Shown here: one piece after another, positions 23,375 to 31,672 of the stretch
How positions within the stretch are numbered: the stretch's first letter is position 1
Layout of the letters: each line of letters begins with the position of its first letter
Origin: JAAGZL01 sp050290785
Lineage (GTDB): Bacteria > Pseudomonadota > Gammaproteobacteria > Chromatiales > Chromatiaceae
NCBI GenBank assembly: GCA_050290785.1
Contig: JBNKIR010000014.1
Span: 10,077 to 74,076 of the forward strand
Length of the DNA stretch: 64,000 nt
Reading direction: 5' to 3'
The notes under the pieces: generated by a model
Told to the model about the DNA's origin: nothing
Seen by the model: only the letters and a program-made list of their open reading frames with translations
Database searches by the model: none
Position numbers and translations under genes: made by a program

Positions 23375-23707
23375 ATGGCTATCGAAATTGGTGGTAAGAG
23401 TTTAGAGACTGATGAGGAAGGTTACCTGGTAAATCTGGATGAGTGGGAGCCGGGTGTTGCAGACATAATGGCTGCAGAAGATGATCTGGTACTGGGTGAA
23501 GAGCACTGGGATATCATCAACTTCCTGCGCGAGTACTACGACGAGTATCAGATCGCCCCTGCAGTGCGTGTTCTGACCAAGGCTGTAGGCAAGAAGCTGG
23601 GTAAGGAGAAGGGCAACAGCAAGTATCTGTATGCACTGTTCCCATATGGCCCAGGTAAGCAGGCATGTCGTTATGCCGGTCTGCCCAAGCCAACCGGTTG
23701 TATCTAA
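23375..23707 (+). CDS. dsrC: sulfur carrier protein DsrC
   Basis: A 110-residue DsrC with both functional cysteines in its C-terminal arm: Cys98 in KQACRYAG and the penultimate Cys109 in PTGCI. It carries sulfur from DsrEFH to DsrAB as a trisulfide-type intermediate and is the redox partner of DsrMKJOP. The core (ETDEEGYLVNLDEWEPG, EEHWDIINFLREYYDEYQ) matches the family. It has a strong TTAGGAG ribosome site. A stable hairpin follows the stop, which may raise its transcript level relative to dsrM. Confidence 0.98.
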   Translation: MAIEIGGKSLETDEEGYLVNLDEWEPGVADIMAAEDDLVLGEEHWDIINFLREYYDEYQIAPAVRVLTKAVGKKLGKEKGNSKYLYALFPYGPGKQACRYAGLPKPTGCI

Positions 23708-23725
23708 AGAAGTAGATAATATGAA

Positions 23726-23752
23726 CGGCGATAGTCCTTTGGGCTATCGCCG
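23726..23752 (+). terminator. stable hairpin after dsrC (attenuator or mRNA stabiliser)
   Basis: A 9-bp perfect stem CGGCGATAG/CTATCGCCG extended by a CC/GG pair inside the loop. Only a short TTT follows, so full termination is unlikely. Partial termination or protection of the dsrC 3' end, before the 209-base gap to dsrM, is the likely role. Confidence 0.6.
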
Positions 23753-23916
23753 CTCAGTTTAGACCAGGACCTCAATAAGTACGTGGCTAGACTATTCTCT
23801 CTGGATAGTCGGATAATAATAGATACGGTTTCTGTCTATAAAGGCCACCAGCCAACATTTTGTATCTGGCGTGTACTCTTAGGGTCTGGTTAAACCCGAC
23901 GGAGGATCGCAGGATC

Positions 23917-24657
23917 ATGTCATTTTTCTTTGCGCTACTGTTTATTATCGCAGGCCTTGTCTTTGTGGTGGGCTTGGCGTCGAAGATCGTCCAGTATGCC
24001 AAGACCCCGGCACCACTAAAGATTGCAACAACCCCGGCACCCATTACCAAGAGTGGAGTGGTGATGCGCATGTTCCGGGAAGTTGTTTTTTTCGAGAGCC
24101 TGTTTAAGGGTACCAAGTGGACCTGGATCTTTTCCTGGGTATTCCACATGGCCCTGTTGCTGGTCCTGTTGCGGCATCTGCGCTATTTCATAGATCCCAA
24201 CTGGTTTTGGGTTCCAGGTATCTTCTGGGCAGCGATAGAGTTGGTGCAGCCATTCGGTAAGTACGCAGGCTTCGCCATGGTGCTGGGTCTGGGCGGGCTG
24301 TTTGTCCGACGCATCTTTGTGGATAGGGTGCGCTATATCTCCGCACCGTCCGACTACCTGTGGCTGGTAGTGCTTGGCTTTATCGGCGCCAGTGGCCTGA
24401 TGATGTCCTTCGTTGCGCACACAGACATCATCGCTATCAAACAGTTCTTCACCTTCGCTGGCGGTGAGCTCCCATTGGATCAGCCGCTTATTGTCCATCT
24501 CTCACTGGTCGCCCTGCTTATGCTGCTGTTTCCATTCAGCAAGCTGTTGCATGCGCCTGGGATATTCTTCAGTCCCACCAGAAATCAGGTGGATAATCCA
24601 CGCGAAAAGCGCCATATCTCCAACTGGGCAAAGGCGCTGGAAGAAGAAAAGAATTAA
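23917..24657 (+). CDS. dsrM: DsrM membrane cytochrome b (NarI-like)
   Basis: A 246-residue integral membrane subunit of the DsrMKJOP complex, with about five hydrophobic segments and haem-ligand histidines (VFHMALLLVLLRHLRYF, SFVAHTDI, LIVHLSLVALL). It belongs to the NarI/HdrE cytochrome b group and links DsrK to the quinone pool. The frame extends upstream to 23860, but the ATG at 23917 with GGAGGATCGCAGGA before it gives the correct hydrophobic start MSFFFALLFII. Confidence 0.95.
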   Translation: MSFFFALLFIIAGLVFVVGLASKIVQYAKTPAPLKIATTPAPITKSGVVMRMFREVVFFESLFKGTKWTWIFSWVFHMALLLVLLRHLRYFIDPNWFWVPGIFWAAIELVQPFGKYAGFAMVLGLGGLFVRRIFVDRVRYISAPSDYLWLVVLGFIGASGLMMSFVAHTDIIAIKQFFTFAGGELPLDQPLIVHLSLVALLMLLFPFSKLLHAPGIFFSPTRNQVDNPREKRHISNWAKALEEEKN

Positions 24658-24684
24658 ATCGAACTGGGCCGAAGAGGATAATTC

Positions 24685-26232
24685 ATGGCTAAGGCAGAAT
24701 TTGATATACCGGAACTCCATGAGTATGTGGATGTTCCTAAGGTTCAGGAAGGCTCTATGGCTGAGACATCAACGTCATACGTGGCCAAACCTGAACATAA
24801 CACCGATCTTGGGTTTCCGGGAGAGCTGGTTGAAGATTGGCATGACAAGGTTCTGGAGAAGCTGGACGACCTGCGTAGTCGCTACCGTTCACTCCAGGTC
24901 TATCTGGATGCCTGCGTAAAGTGCGGCTCCTGTACCGATAAGTGTCAGTATTTCCTGGGTACGGCCGATCCGAAAAATACTCCCGTGGGACGCCAGGACC
25001 TGCTGCGTAAGGTATACCGTCGTTACCGTACCTTTGCCGGTAAGTTTTTCCCGAAACTGGTGGGTGCTGAAGACCTGACCAGAGAGACCCTGGACGAGTG
25101 GTATAACTATTACCATCAGTGTTCCCAGTGCCGCCGCTGCTCGGTGTTCTGTCCCTACGGCATCGATACCGCAGAGATCTCCATGGCAGCACGCGAGATC
25201 CTGGACAGTGTCGGCTACGGCCAGAAGTACTGTAACGAGATTATCGCCAAGGTGCATAAGATCGGTAACAACCTGGGTCTGCCCGGACCTGCCCTGGCCG
25301 ATACGCTGGAAGGACTGGAAGAGGATGTGGAAGACGATACCGGTGTAGCGGTAAAGTTCCCGCTGGATGTTAAGGGCGCGGATATCCTGTTTGTTACCCC
25401 TTCAGCCGATTTCTTCGTGGAACCACACATCGACGGCCTGATCGGATATGCCAAGGTGTTCCATGAGACCGGCGCCAGCTGGACCATGAGTAGCCACGCA
25501 TCCGAGGCCGGTAACTTCGGCATGTTCATCGGAAACTACGAGAACATGCGCCGTGTCTCCATGCGTATCCGTGAGGCCGCCATGGAGCTGGGGGTTAAAC
25601 GCATCATCTTCGGTGAGTGCGGTCATGCCTGGCGTATCGCCTATGCCTTCCTGAACACCACGGTCGGTCCTTGGGACTTTCTGGATTCCAGATATCCGGT
25701 ACCGCAGCACATGCTGGAGTACACCTGGGAGCAGATTCAGGCCGGCAAGCTGAATATCGACAAGTCTCAGAATGACGATATGACCCTCACCTTCCACGAC
25801 TCCTGTAATGTGGCCCGCGCCACCAGGATCGGTTCTTATCCGGGTAGCCAGTTTGAAACGCCACGCAATGTGATCAAGGCGGTGTGTAACAACTATGTGG
25901 ATATGCATCAGGATACCATAGGTGAAAGGACCTTCTGCTGCGGTGGCGGCGGCGGACTGCTTACCGATGAGTTGATGGAGATACGTGTTAAGGGCGCCCT
26001 GCCCAGGATGACTGCGTTGAACAATGTAATGCAGGAGAAGGGTGTGACTCACATGGCTGCCATCTGCGCCATCTGTAAGAGCCAGTTCACCAAGGTGTTG
26101 CCGTACTATGGCATGGATAGGGACCAGATAGTCAGTCTCCACCAACTGGTAAGCAATGCCATTGTCCTTACCGGACAGGTCACAGAGGACGATGAGGCGG
26201 ATGATGCCGCCGAGTCGGAATCCGAAGAATAA
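24685..26232 (+). CDS. dsrK: DsrK, heterodisulfide-reductase-like iron-sulfur subunit
   Basis: A 515-residue cytoplasmic catalytic subunit. Two [4Fe-4S] ferredoxin sites lie at CVKCGSCTDKC (~75) and CSQCRRCSVFCPYG (~145). The C-terminal HdrB/D-type region has the CCG-like site (DSCNVARATR, then TFCCGGGGGLL near 415, and CAICKSQF) that would bind a special [4Fe-4S] cluster acting on the DsrC disulfide. It is joined to dsrM by a 27-base gap. Only 30 bases separate its stop from dsrJ, so the dsrL gene usually found here is missing. Confidence 0.97.
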   Translation: MAKAEFDIPELHEYVDVPKVQEGSMAETSTSYVAKPEHNTDLGFPGELVEDWHDKVLEKLDDLRSRYRSLQVYLDACVKCGSCTDKCQYFLGTADPKNTPVGRQDLLRKVYRRYRTFAGKFFPKLVGAEDLTRETLDEWYNYYHQCSQCRRCSVFCPYGIDTAEISMAAREILDSVGYGQKYCNEIIAKVHKIGNNLGLPGPALADTLEGLEEDVEDDTGVAVKFPLDVKGADILFVTPSADFFVEPHIDGLIGYAKVFHETGASWTMSSHASEAGNFGMFIGNYENMRRVSMRIREAAMELGVKRIIFGECGHAWRIAYAFLNTTVGPWDFLDSRYPVPQHMLEYTWEQIQAGKLNIDKSQNDDMTLTFHDSCNVARATRIGSYPGSQFETPRNVIKAVCNNYVDMHQDTIGERTFCCGGGGGLLTDELMEIRVKGALPRMTALNNVMQEKGVTHMAAICAICKSQFTKVLPYYGMDRDQIVSLHQLVSNAIVLTGQVTEDDEADDAAESESEE

Positions 26233-26262
26233 ACATCTCCAGTGAATAGGAGCTTAGCTGTA

Positions 26263-26649
26263 ATGCACAGGTTAATTGGCTTTAAAAGAATAGTGGCGAC
26301 GGTCTTGGGGGTAGCTCTTCTCTCATTTTCCGCCGCGTCCATGAGTGGTTCGGCTGTGGTGAAAGGCTCTAAGGCTGCAGGTATGGAGTCTTGTGTAGCT
26401 CCGACCGATAAGATGCGGCGTTTCCACATGGAGTATCTGAAGCATGAAAGGGATGCGACGGTACATGAGGGTATACGGGGTGGAGACAACAGCCTGGCCG
26501 AATGTGTAAATTGTCACGCATCCAAAGATGAATCAGGAAAATACGTTCCGGTAAATGCAGAGCATCAGTTCTGCGATTCTTGTCATAGTTATGCGGCGGT
26601 GAAACCCACCTGTTTCCAGTGCCACCGCAAGGTGCCGGAGGAGAAGTGA
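26263..26649 (+). CDS. dsrJ: DsrJ triheme cytochrome c
   Basis: A 128-residue periplasmic subunit with a signal/anchor (residues ~5-28) and three CxxCH haem sites: CVNCH, CDSCH and CFQCH. These match the small triheme DsrJ. The ATG at 26263 is preferred to the GTG at 26242 because TAGGAG lies ten bases upstream of it. DsrJ is the periplasmic redox end of DsrMKJOP; its electron donor is unsettled in the literature. dsrO follows two bases after the stop. Confidence 0.95.
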   Translation: MHRLIGFKRIVATVLGVALLSFSAASMSGSAVVKGSKAAGMESCVAPTDKMRRFHMEYLKHERDATVHEGIRGGDNSLAECVNCHASKDESGKYVPVNAEHQFCDSCHSYAAVKPTCFQCHRKVPEEK

Positions 26650-26651
26650 GT

Positions 26652-27431
26652 ATGAGCGATCGCAAACAACAACCAGATATGAATAGACGCGAGTTCCTGG
26701 GCAAGACGGTGCTGGCCGCATCTGCAGCTACAGTGGCACCCGGCGTACTGCTGACGACAACCGCGCAGGCGGGGGAAGAGGGTAAGGCCGTATCCAGCGC
26801 CAATCGCTGGGGTATGCTGATTGATACCAATAAGTGCGCCGATGATTGCAGCGCATGCGTCTCGGCCTGCAACCAGGAAAACGGTATAGATCTGGTGCAG
26901 AAACCGGAAGGGCATTCGGACGCCATGTGGGAGCAGCAGCGTCCGCAGTGGATTCGCAAGGTCAAACTGAAAGATACCCAGACCGGAAAGATGACCAACC
27001 TGCCGCTGATGTGCCAGCACTGCGAGTCGGCGCCATGCACAGACGTGTGCCCTACCGGGGCATCTTTCAAGCGGGCCGACGGTGTCGTTATGGTGGATCG
27101 TCACATCTGTATCGGTTGCCGTTACTGCATGATGGCCTGTCCGTACAAGGCACGTTCCTTTATACATGCCGATGTGGCCGAACAGGTGGTAAAGGCGCCG
27201 CGCGGCAAGGGTTGTGTAGAGTCATGTAATCTCTGCGCAAGCCGTATAGATGCGGGTGAGGGTAACACCGCCTGTGCCGAGGCCTGTGCCAGAGAGGGTC
27301 ATAACGCAATCGTCTTTGGTGACCTGAACGATCCCAACAGCGCGATATCCAAGGCGCTGCAGGAACAGAACAGTCGTCAGTTGCGCGAGGATCTGAAGTT
27401 GAATACCGGCGTACGTTACGCCAACGTCTAG
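26652..27431 (+). CDS. dsrO: DsrO periplasmic iron-sulfur protein
   Basis: A 259-residue Tat-exported ferredoxin-like subunit. The leader has MNRREFLGKTVLAASAA (residues ~11-27). Cysteine groups for several [4Fe-4S] clusters follow: CADDCSACVSAC, CQHCESAPCTDVCP, CIGCRYCMMACP and CNLCASRI. It belongs to the DmsB/HybA family. ATG 26652 is two bases after dsrJ and is chosen because the leader then has normal length. It pairs with DsrP in the membrane. Confidence 0.96.
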   Translation: MSDRKQQPDMNRREFLGKTVLAASAATVAPGVLLTTTAQAGEEGKAVSSANRWGMLIDTNKCADDCSACVSACNQENGIDLVQKPEGHSDAMWEQQRPQWIRKVKLKDTQTGKMTNLPLMCQHCESAPCTDVCPTGASFKRADGVVMVDRHICIGCRYCMMACPYKARSFIHADVAEQVVKAPRGKGCVESCNLCASRIDAGEGNTACAEACAREGHNAIVFGDLNDPNSAISKALQEQNSRQLREDLKLNTGVRYANV

Positions 27432-27450
27432 CCGTATAGGGGTCTGATTG

Positions 27451-28647
27451 ATGGAAAAAATAAACTATCGCGAATTAGAGTGTGAATCACCCCGTTTCTG
27501 GAGTGGTCTGGGGCTGCTGGTCTTTTTGATCCTGCTGGCCATGGTGGCCGTGTTCAACATGGAGCACCACGGGCACTATGTGACCGGCATGACCAACCAG
27601 ATCGTCTGGGGTCTGCCCCACGTGTTTGCCATCTTCCTGATCGTGGCCGCCTCCGGCGCGCTCAATGTGGCATCCATAGGTTCCGTGTTCGGTGGTCCCA
27701 TGTACAAGCCTCTGGGCAGGTTCTCCAGTGTATTGGCCATAGCCCTGCTGGCGGGCGGACTGGCGGTGCTGGTGCTGGATCTGGGTCGTCCCGATCGTCT
27801 GCTTGTGGCCATGACCAAATATAATTTCAAGTCGATCTTCGCCTGGAACATCTATCTGTATAGCGGTTTCTTCGTGATCGTCGGTCTCTATCTGTGGGCC
27901 ATGATGGATCGCAAGATAAAGTCTCTCTACCGTCCACTGGGTATAACGGCCTTTCTCTGGCGTCTGGCGCTGACCACCGGTACCGGTTCCATCTTCGGTT
28001 TTCTGGTGGCGCGTGAGGCCTATGATGCAGCCATCATGGCGCCCATGTTTATCATCATGTCCTTCAGCTACGGGTTGGCCTTCTTCATCATCACCTTGAT
28101 GGCGGCCTACTGGTGGGGCAACCGCACTATCGGTGACCTGCGTCTGGCCAAGCTGAAGAACCTGTTGGGCGTGTTCGTGGCCTCTGTGCTCTATTTCGCC
28201 ATGGTCTTTCACCTGGCCAACCTGTACGCCACCCAGCACCACGGTGTTGAGGCCTTCGTCCTTATGAATGGCGGTATCTATACCAAGATGTTCTGGATAG
28301 GGCAGGTCCTGATCGGCGGTATCATCCCGCTGTTTTTGATCTATTCCCCGGCCTTTACAAATTCACGTTTCACCATCGCAGTGGCGTCGTTCATGGTGTT
28401 GCTGGGCGGATTCTTCCAGGTCTACGTGATCGTGATCGGCGGCCAGGCCTTCCCGATGTCCATATTCCCGGGCAAGGAGGTTGTGCAGAGCAGCTTCTTT
28501 GACGGTGCTATCAGCAGCTATGTGCCGACCATGTCGGAGGCACTGCTGGGGATAGGTGGTATCGTCATCGCCATGACCATCGTAGCGATCATGGCGCGCA
28601 TGTTGCCGATGTTGCCTGATCATCTGGAAGATCCAGACGAGATGTGA
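27451..28647 (+). CDS. dsrP: DsrP, NrfD-type membrane subunit
   Basis: A 398-residue polytopic membrane protein of the NrfD/PsrC family with about ten hydrophobic helices (GLGLLVFLILLAMVAVF, VFAIFLIVAASGALNVASIG, ALLAGGLAVLVLDLGRPDR). The LDLGRPDR motif is typical for quinone-interacting NrfD proteins. The ATG at 27451 follows AGGGG by eight bases and is preferred to the TTG at 27448. It completes dsrMKJOP. A terminator-like hairpin follows 35 bases after the stop. Confidence 0.96.
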   Translation: MEKINYRELECESPRFWSGLGLLVFLILLAMVAVFNMEHHGHYVTGMTNQIVWGLPHVFAIFLIVAASGALNVASIGSVFGGPMYKPLGRFSSVLAIALLAGGLAVLVLDLGRPDRLLVAMTKYNFKSIFAWNIYLYSGFFVIVGLYLWAMMDRKIKSLYRPLGITAFLWRLALTTGTGSIFGFLVAREAYDAAIMAPMFIIMSFSYGLAFFIITLMAAYWWGNRTIGDLRLAKLKNLLGVFVASVLYFAMVFHLANLYATQHHGVEAFVLMNGGIYTKMFWIGQVLIGGIIPLFLIYSPAFTNSRFTIAVASFMVLLGGFFQVYVIVIGGQAFPMSIFPGKEVVQSSFFDGAISSYVPTMSEALLGIGGIVIAMTIVAIMARMLPMLPDHLEDPDEM

Positions 28648-28682
28648 TCTTGCGCCGGTTGCTAATAGCAAGCTGATTATCG

Positions 28683-28720
28683 AAAGCCCTATGCCTGCCG
28701 CATAGGGCTTTCTGATTTTT
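28683..28720 (+). terminator. terminator-like hairpin between dsrP and dsrN
   Basis: An 11-bp perfect stem AAAGCCCTATG/CATAGGGCTTT with a 7-base loop is followed by TCTGATTTTT. The broken T-tract suggests partial termination, so dsrN-dsrR would be expressed less than dsrA-P or from a separate promoter. Confidence 0.7.
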
Positions 28721-28747
28721 ACCCATATTTCGCATAATATTGTCCCT

Positions 28748-30127
28748 ATGTCCCACTTCTTTATCTCAGCAGCACACAAGTCATCGGGCAAGACCTCTCT
28801 CACCATCGGTCTGAGCTCTGCCCTGTGCGGGCGCGGTCTGGAGGTACAGCCGTTCAAGAAGGGTCCGGACTATATCGATCCGCTCTGGTTGAGCGCCGCA
28901 TGCGGACGTCCCTGTCTCAATCTGGATTTCTATACCATGGGGCATGCAGAGATAGAGCATGGGTTTGCCGCCGCCATGCAGGGCGCCGACCTGGGGATTA
29001 TCGAAGGCAATATGGGTCTGCACGATGGGCAGGATCTGGAAGGCAGTGACAGCAATGCGGCCCTGGCCAAACTGTTGGGTTCACCGGTTATTCTGGTTAT
29101 CGACGCCAGGGGCATGGCGCGAAGTATAGCACCCATGATCCTGGGTTATCAGGGGTTCGATCCGGAGTTGAGCATGGCCGGCGTCATCCTGAACAGGGTA
29201 GGGGGAAGCCGCCACGAGGCCAATCTGCGCAGGGTCATCGAGCACTACACCGACCTGACCGTAGTGGGGGCGGTGAACAACGATCCGGATCTGGTGATCG
29301 AAGAGCGTCATCTGGGACTGATGCCGAGCAATGAGGCGGACAGGGCCAAAGAGAAGATTGAATCCCTGGGGCGGGCGGTGGCCTCCCAAGTGGACCTGGA
29401 TAAGATCCTGGATATCGCCGGCACCGCCACCCCTCCGGCCGAGATGCAACTTATGTCGGGTGAGGTGGTCGCGCTCCGGGAACCTGTGCGCATCGGCTAT
29501 ACCCGGGACCGGGCCTTCGGTTTCTACTATCCGGGCGACCTCCAGGCCCTGCGTGAGAACGGGGCGGAGTTGGTGCCGATAGATACCATCAATGACCCTG
29601 GGCTCCCGGAAGTGGACGCCCTTTTCCTGGGTGGAGGCTTTCCGGAGATCGCCATGCAGGAGTTGGAGGGCAATGCGGGTCTGCGCCGTGAGATCCTGGA
29701 TTTTATCGAACAGGGTGGCCCGGTGTATGCCGAGTGCGGCGGTCTGATGTATCTGGCCCGCACTATCAGCTGGGGAGGAAAAACCTGCTCCATGGTAGGG
29801 GCCATACCGGGGGATATAGTGATGCACAAACGTCCCCAGGGCAGGGGTTATGTGCGCCTGCGGGAGACCGCCAATACCCCCTGGCCCGTTGAAGCCGGGC
29901 AGATGTCAGAGATCGCCGCCCATGAGTTTCACTACTCATCCCTGGAGAACCTGGATCCCGGGATGGTCTATGCCTATGAGGTATTGCGTGGTACGGGTAT
30001 AGACGGAAACAGCGATGGAATTATATATAAGAACATGTTGGCGAATTACACCCATATGCGTGATGTGGCGGACAACCACTGGACCAGGCGTTTTATAGAC
30101 TATGTGCGTAGTTTAAAGTCGGATTAG
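28748..30127 (+). CDS. dsrN: DsrN, sirohaem amidase (cobyrinate a,c-diamide synthase-like)
   Basis: A 459-residue CbiA/CobB-like glutamine amidotransferase. The ATP-binding start is FISAAHKSSGKTSLTIGLS, with KKGPDYIDPLW after it. The glutaminase half has the nucleophile in YAECGGLMYLAR near residue 325 and the catalytic His in AAHEFHYSS near 390. In sulfur oxidisers DsrN amidates sirohaem to siroamide for DsrAB. The start lacks a clear Shine-Dalgarno sequence. Confidence 0.93.
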   Translation: MSHFFISAAHKSSGKTSLTIGLSSALCGRGLEVQPFKKGPDYIDPLWLSAACGRPCLNLDFYTMGHAEIEHGFAAAMQGADLGIIEGNMGLHDGQDLEGSDSNAALAKLLGSPVILVIDARGMARSIAPMILGYQGFDPELSMAGVILNRVGGSRHEANLRRVIEHYTDLTVVGAVNNDPDLVIEERHLGLMPSNEADRAKEKIESLGRAVASQVDLDKILDIAGTATPPAEMQLMSGEVVALREPVRIGYTRDRAFGFYYPGDLQALRENGAELVPIDTINDPGLPEVDALFLGGGFPEIAMQELEGNAGLRREILDFIEQGGPVYAECGGLMYLARTISWGGKTCSMVGAIPGDIVMHKRPQGRGYVRLRETANTPWPVEAGQMSEIAAHEFHYSSLENLDPGMVYAYEVLRGTGIDGNSDGIIYKNMLANYTHMRDVADNHWTRRFIDYVRSLKSD

Positions 30128-30144
30128 ATAAGATAGAGGTAGTT

Positions 30145-30459
30145 ATGTTTACATTGACCGAAGCGGCTCAGAAGCAGGTAATCATATCCGCGGAAAGCGG
30201 TGACTCAGTAGGTGATCCCTTACGTATAGCAGCAAGGATGAAGGAAGATGGATCTATCGATTATCTGATGGGCTTTGATCAGGCCCAGGAAGATGACATT
30301 CAGGTCGAATGCGGTGAGGTGAAGGTGGTGTTTGCACCTGAATACAGAAGACTGCTGGAAGGTGCGACCATGGACTATGTGGAGATCGAATCCGGGGAGC
30401 AGAGGTTCATCTTTCTAAACCCCAACGATGAGACATTTATACCGCCGCGTCAGGACTAG
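30145..30459 (+). CDS. dsrR: DsrR, A-type scaffold-fold accessory protein
   Basis: A 104-residue IscA/HesB-fold protein (MFTLTEAAQKQVIISAE, DYLMGFDQAQEDDIQVECG, TMDYVEIESGEQRFIFLNPN). The three cysteines that bind Fe-S in true A-type scaffolds are not present; only one Cys (VECG) is seen. This agrees with DsrR of Allochromatium, reported to act on dsr expression after transcription rather than as an Fe-S carrier. It is the last gene of the operon, 17 bases after dsrN. Its 3' end overlaps the convergent DUF971 gene by 23 bases. No dsrS follows. Confidence 0.92.
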   Translation: MFTLTEAAQKQVIISAESGDSVGDPLRIAARMKEDGSIDYLMGFDQAQEDDIQVECGEVKVVFAPEYRRLLEGATMDYVEIESGEQRFIFLNPNDETFIPPRQD

Positions 30460-30826
30460 TCGGCAAGCTGTTTAATGAGTTAGATCTCCTTAGTCTTTCC
30501 AGGTACTCCTGCCAGTATCTTTCATGGTTGCAGCCAAGATCATAGAGGTAACGCCAGTCGTAGATGCCGCTGTTATGGCCGTCGTCAAACAGGAGCTTTA
30601 CTGCATAGTTGCCTATCGGTTTTATATCGGTGATCGTGACCGACTGCTTGTTGGTTACTAATATCTGTTGCTGTTTTACCCTGGAACGGACTTCCGCCGA
30701 GGGTGAATAGACACGCAGGAATTCCCAGGACAATACGAACTTGTCGCCGTTGTTGAAAACAACCTCCAATGTCCTTGGTTCAGTATGTAAAACAAATTTG
30801 ACCGCTATAGGGTGGTCGTCGTCCAT
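30437..30826 (-). CDS. DUF971-domain protein (gamma-butyrobetaine hydroxylase N-terminal-like)
   Basis: A 129-residue protein with the DUF971 fold (GDKFVLSWEFLRVYSPSAEV, VTITDIKPIGNYAVKLLFDD, SGIYDWRYLYDLG). The family is related to the N-terminal domain of gamma-butyrobetaine hydroxylase and, in bacteria, is often found near hslVU or Fe-S related genes. The biochemical role is unknown. It is convergent with dsrR, overlapping by 23 bases, and lies 60 bases downstream of hslR on the same strand. Confidence 0.9.
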   Translation of the reverse strand: MDDDHPIAVKFVLHTEPRTLEVVFNNGDKFVLSWEFLRVYSPSAEVRSRVKQQQILVTNKQSVTITDIKPIGNYAVKLLFDDGHNSGIYDWRYLYDLGCNHERYWQEYLERLRRSNSLNSLPTSPDAAV

Positions 30827-30886
30827 AGATTTTCGTGGTAGTTGTCCGGGAGGATTATATTAACTCTATGGACAGGAGATGTGCAA

Positions 30887-31297
30887 TCAGTGATCTTTCC
30901 CGGTGAAGCGCTCAAGTTGTCTGCGATCGCGCTTGGTGGGGCGCCCCTTATCTGAATGCGCTGTACCGGCACGGATGCGACGCTGCTCTTCGGTCAGTTG
31001 CTGCCGCAGGTTGATACTCTCTTGCGTCTCAGAGTAGAAGTTCTTTGCCTCGGATGCGGAGCGTCTCTGCTTGGGAATTTCCTGTACGGTTATGTCCCAC
31101 TCATAGGGACCCTTGTGGATGCGCAGTTGTGAGCCTGGATGTATCTGTCTTCCTGGTTTCGCGCGCTTTCCATTGAGATGGACTTTGCCTCCGTTGATGG
31201 CCTCGGCCGCCAGGCTGCGGGTCTTAAAGAAGCGTGCGGCCCAGAGCCATTTGTCCAGACGCATTTCCTCCTGCGTCTCACGTTCCGGACCAGTCAT
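30887..31297 (-). CDS. hslR: ribosome-associated heat shock protein Hsp15
   Basis: A 136-residue S4-domain RNA-binding protein (RLDKWLWAARFFKTRSLAAE, INGGKVHLNGKRAKPG) with a basic tail. Hsp15 binds free 50S subunits that carry nascent peptidyl-tRNA and helps recycle them. It overlaps grxC by four bases (ATGA), showing translational coupling. Confidence 0.93.
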   Translation of the reverse strand: MTGPERETQEEMRLDKWLWAARFFKTRSLAAEAINGGKVHLNGKRAKPGRQIHPGSQLRIHKGPYEWDITVQEIPKQRRSASEAKNFYSETQESINLRQQLTEEQRRIRAGTAHSDKGRPTKRDRRQLERFTGKDH

Positions 31298-31575
31298 GTA
31301 ACTTCGTCTGTCTCCTGTGGAGGTATTTTAAGCAGCTTGTCCAGTTTGCCTACGGCGTCCAGCTCAGCCATGTCGTCATAGCCTCCCACGTGGTAATCGT
31401 CGATGAATATCTGTGGTACGGTACGGCGTTTGCTTTTCTCTACCATCTCCTGCATCAGGGACATGTCCTGATCGATCTTCAGCTCTTTGTATCTGACTCC
31501 CTTGCGTTGCAGCAGGGATTTCGCCCGGTCACAGTAGGGACAGAATTTAGTGCTGTATACGACTACTTTTGGCAT
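31294..31575 (-). CDS. grxC: glutaredoxin 3
   Basis: A 93-residue dithiol glutaredoxin. The active site CPYC lies at residues 12-15 (STKFCPYCDRAK), with the cis-proline in RTVPQIFID and the GGYDDMAEL glutathione-binding end. It reduces protein disulfides and glutathione mixed disulfides in the cytoplasm. It is first in a two-gene unit with hslR. Confidence 0.94.
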   Translation of the reverse strand: MPKVVVYSTKFCPYCDRAKSLLQRKGVRYKELKIDQDMSLMQEMVEKSKRRTVPQIFIDDYHVGGYDDMAELDAVGKLDKLLKIPPQETDEVT

Positions 31576-31672
31576 ATGTAATCTCTTTTATAAATGAATA
31601 TATCTCTATATCCTATCAATCTGTCTGGGGGTTGGTCCAGATTCCAATACGCATGCAAAAAGTGAGGTAGAT

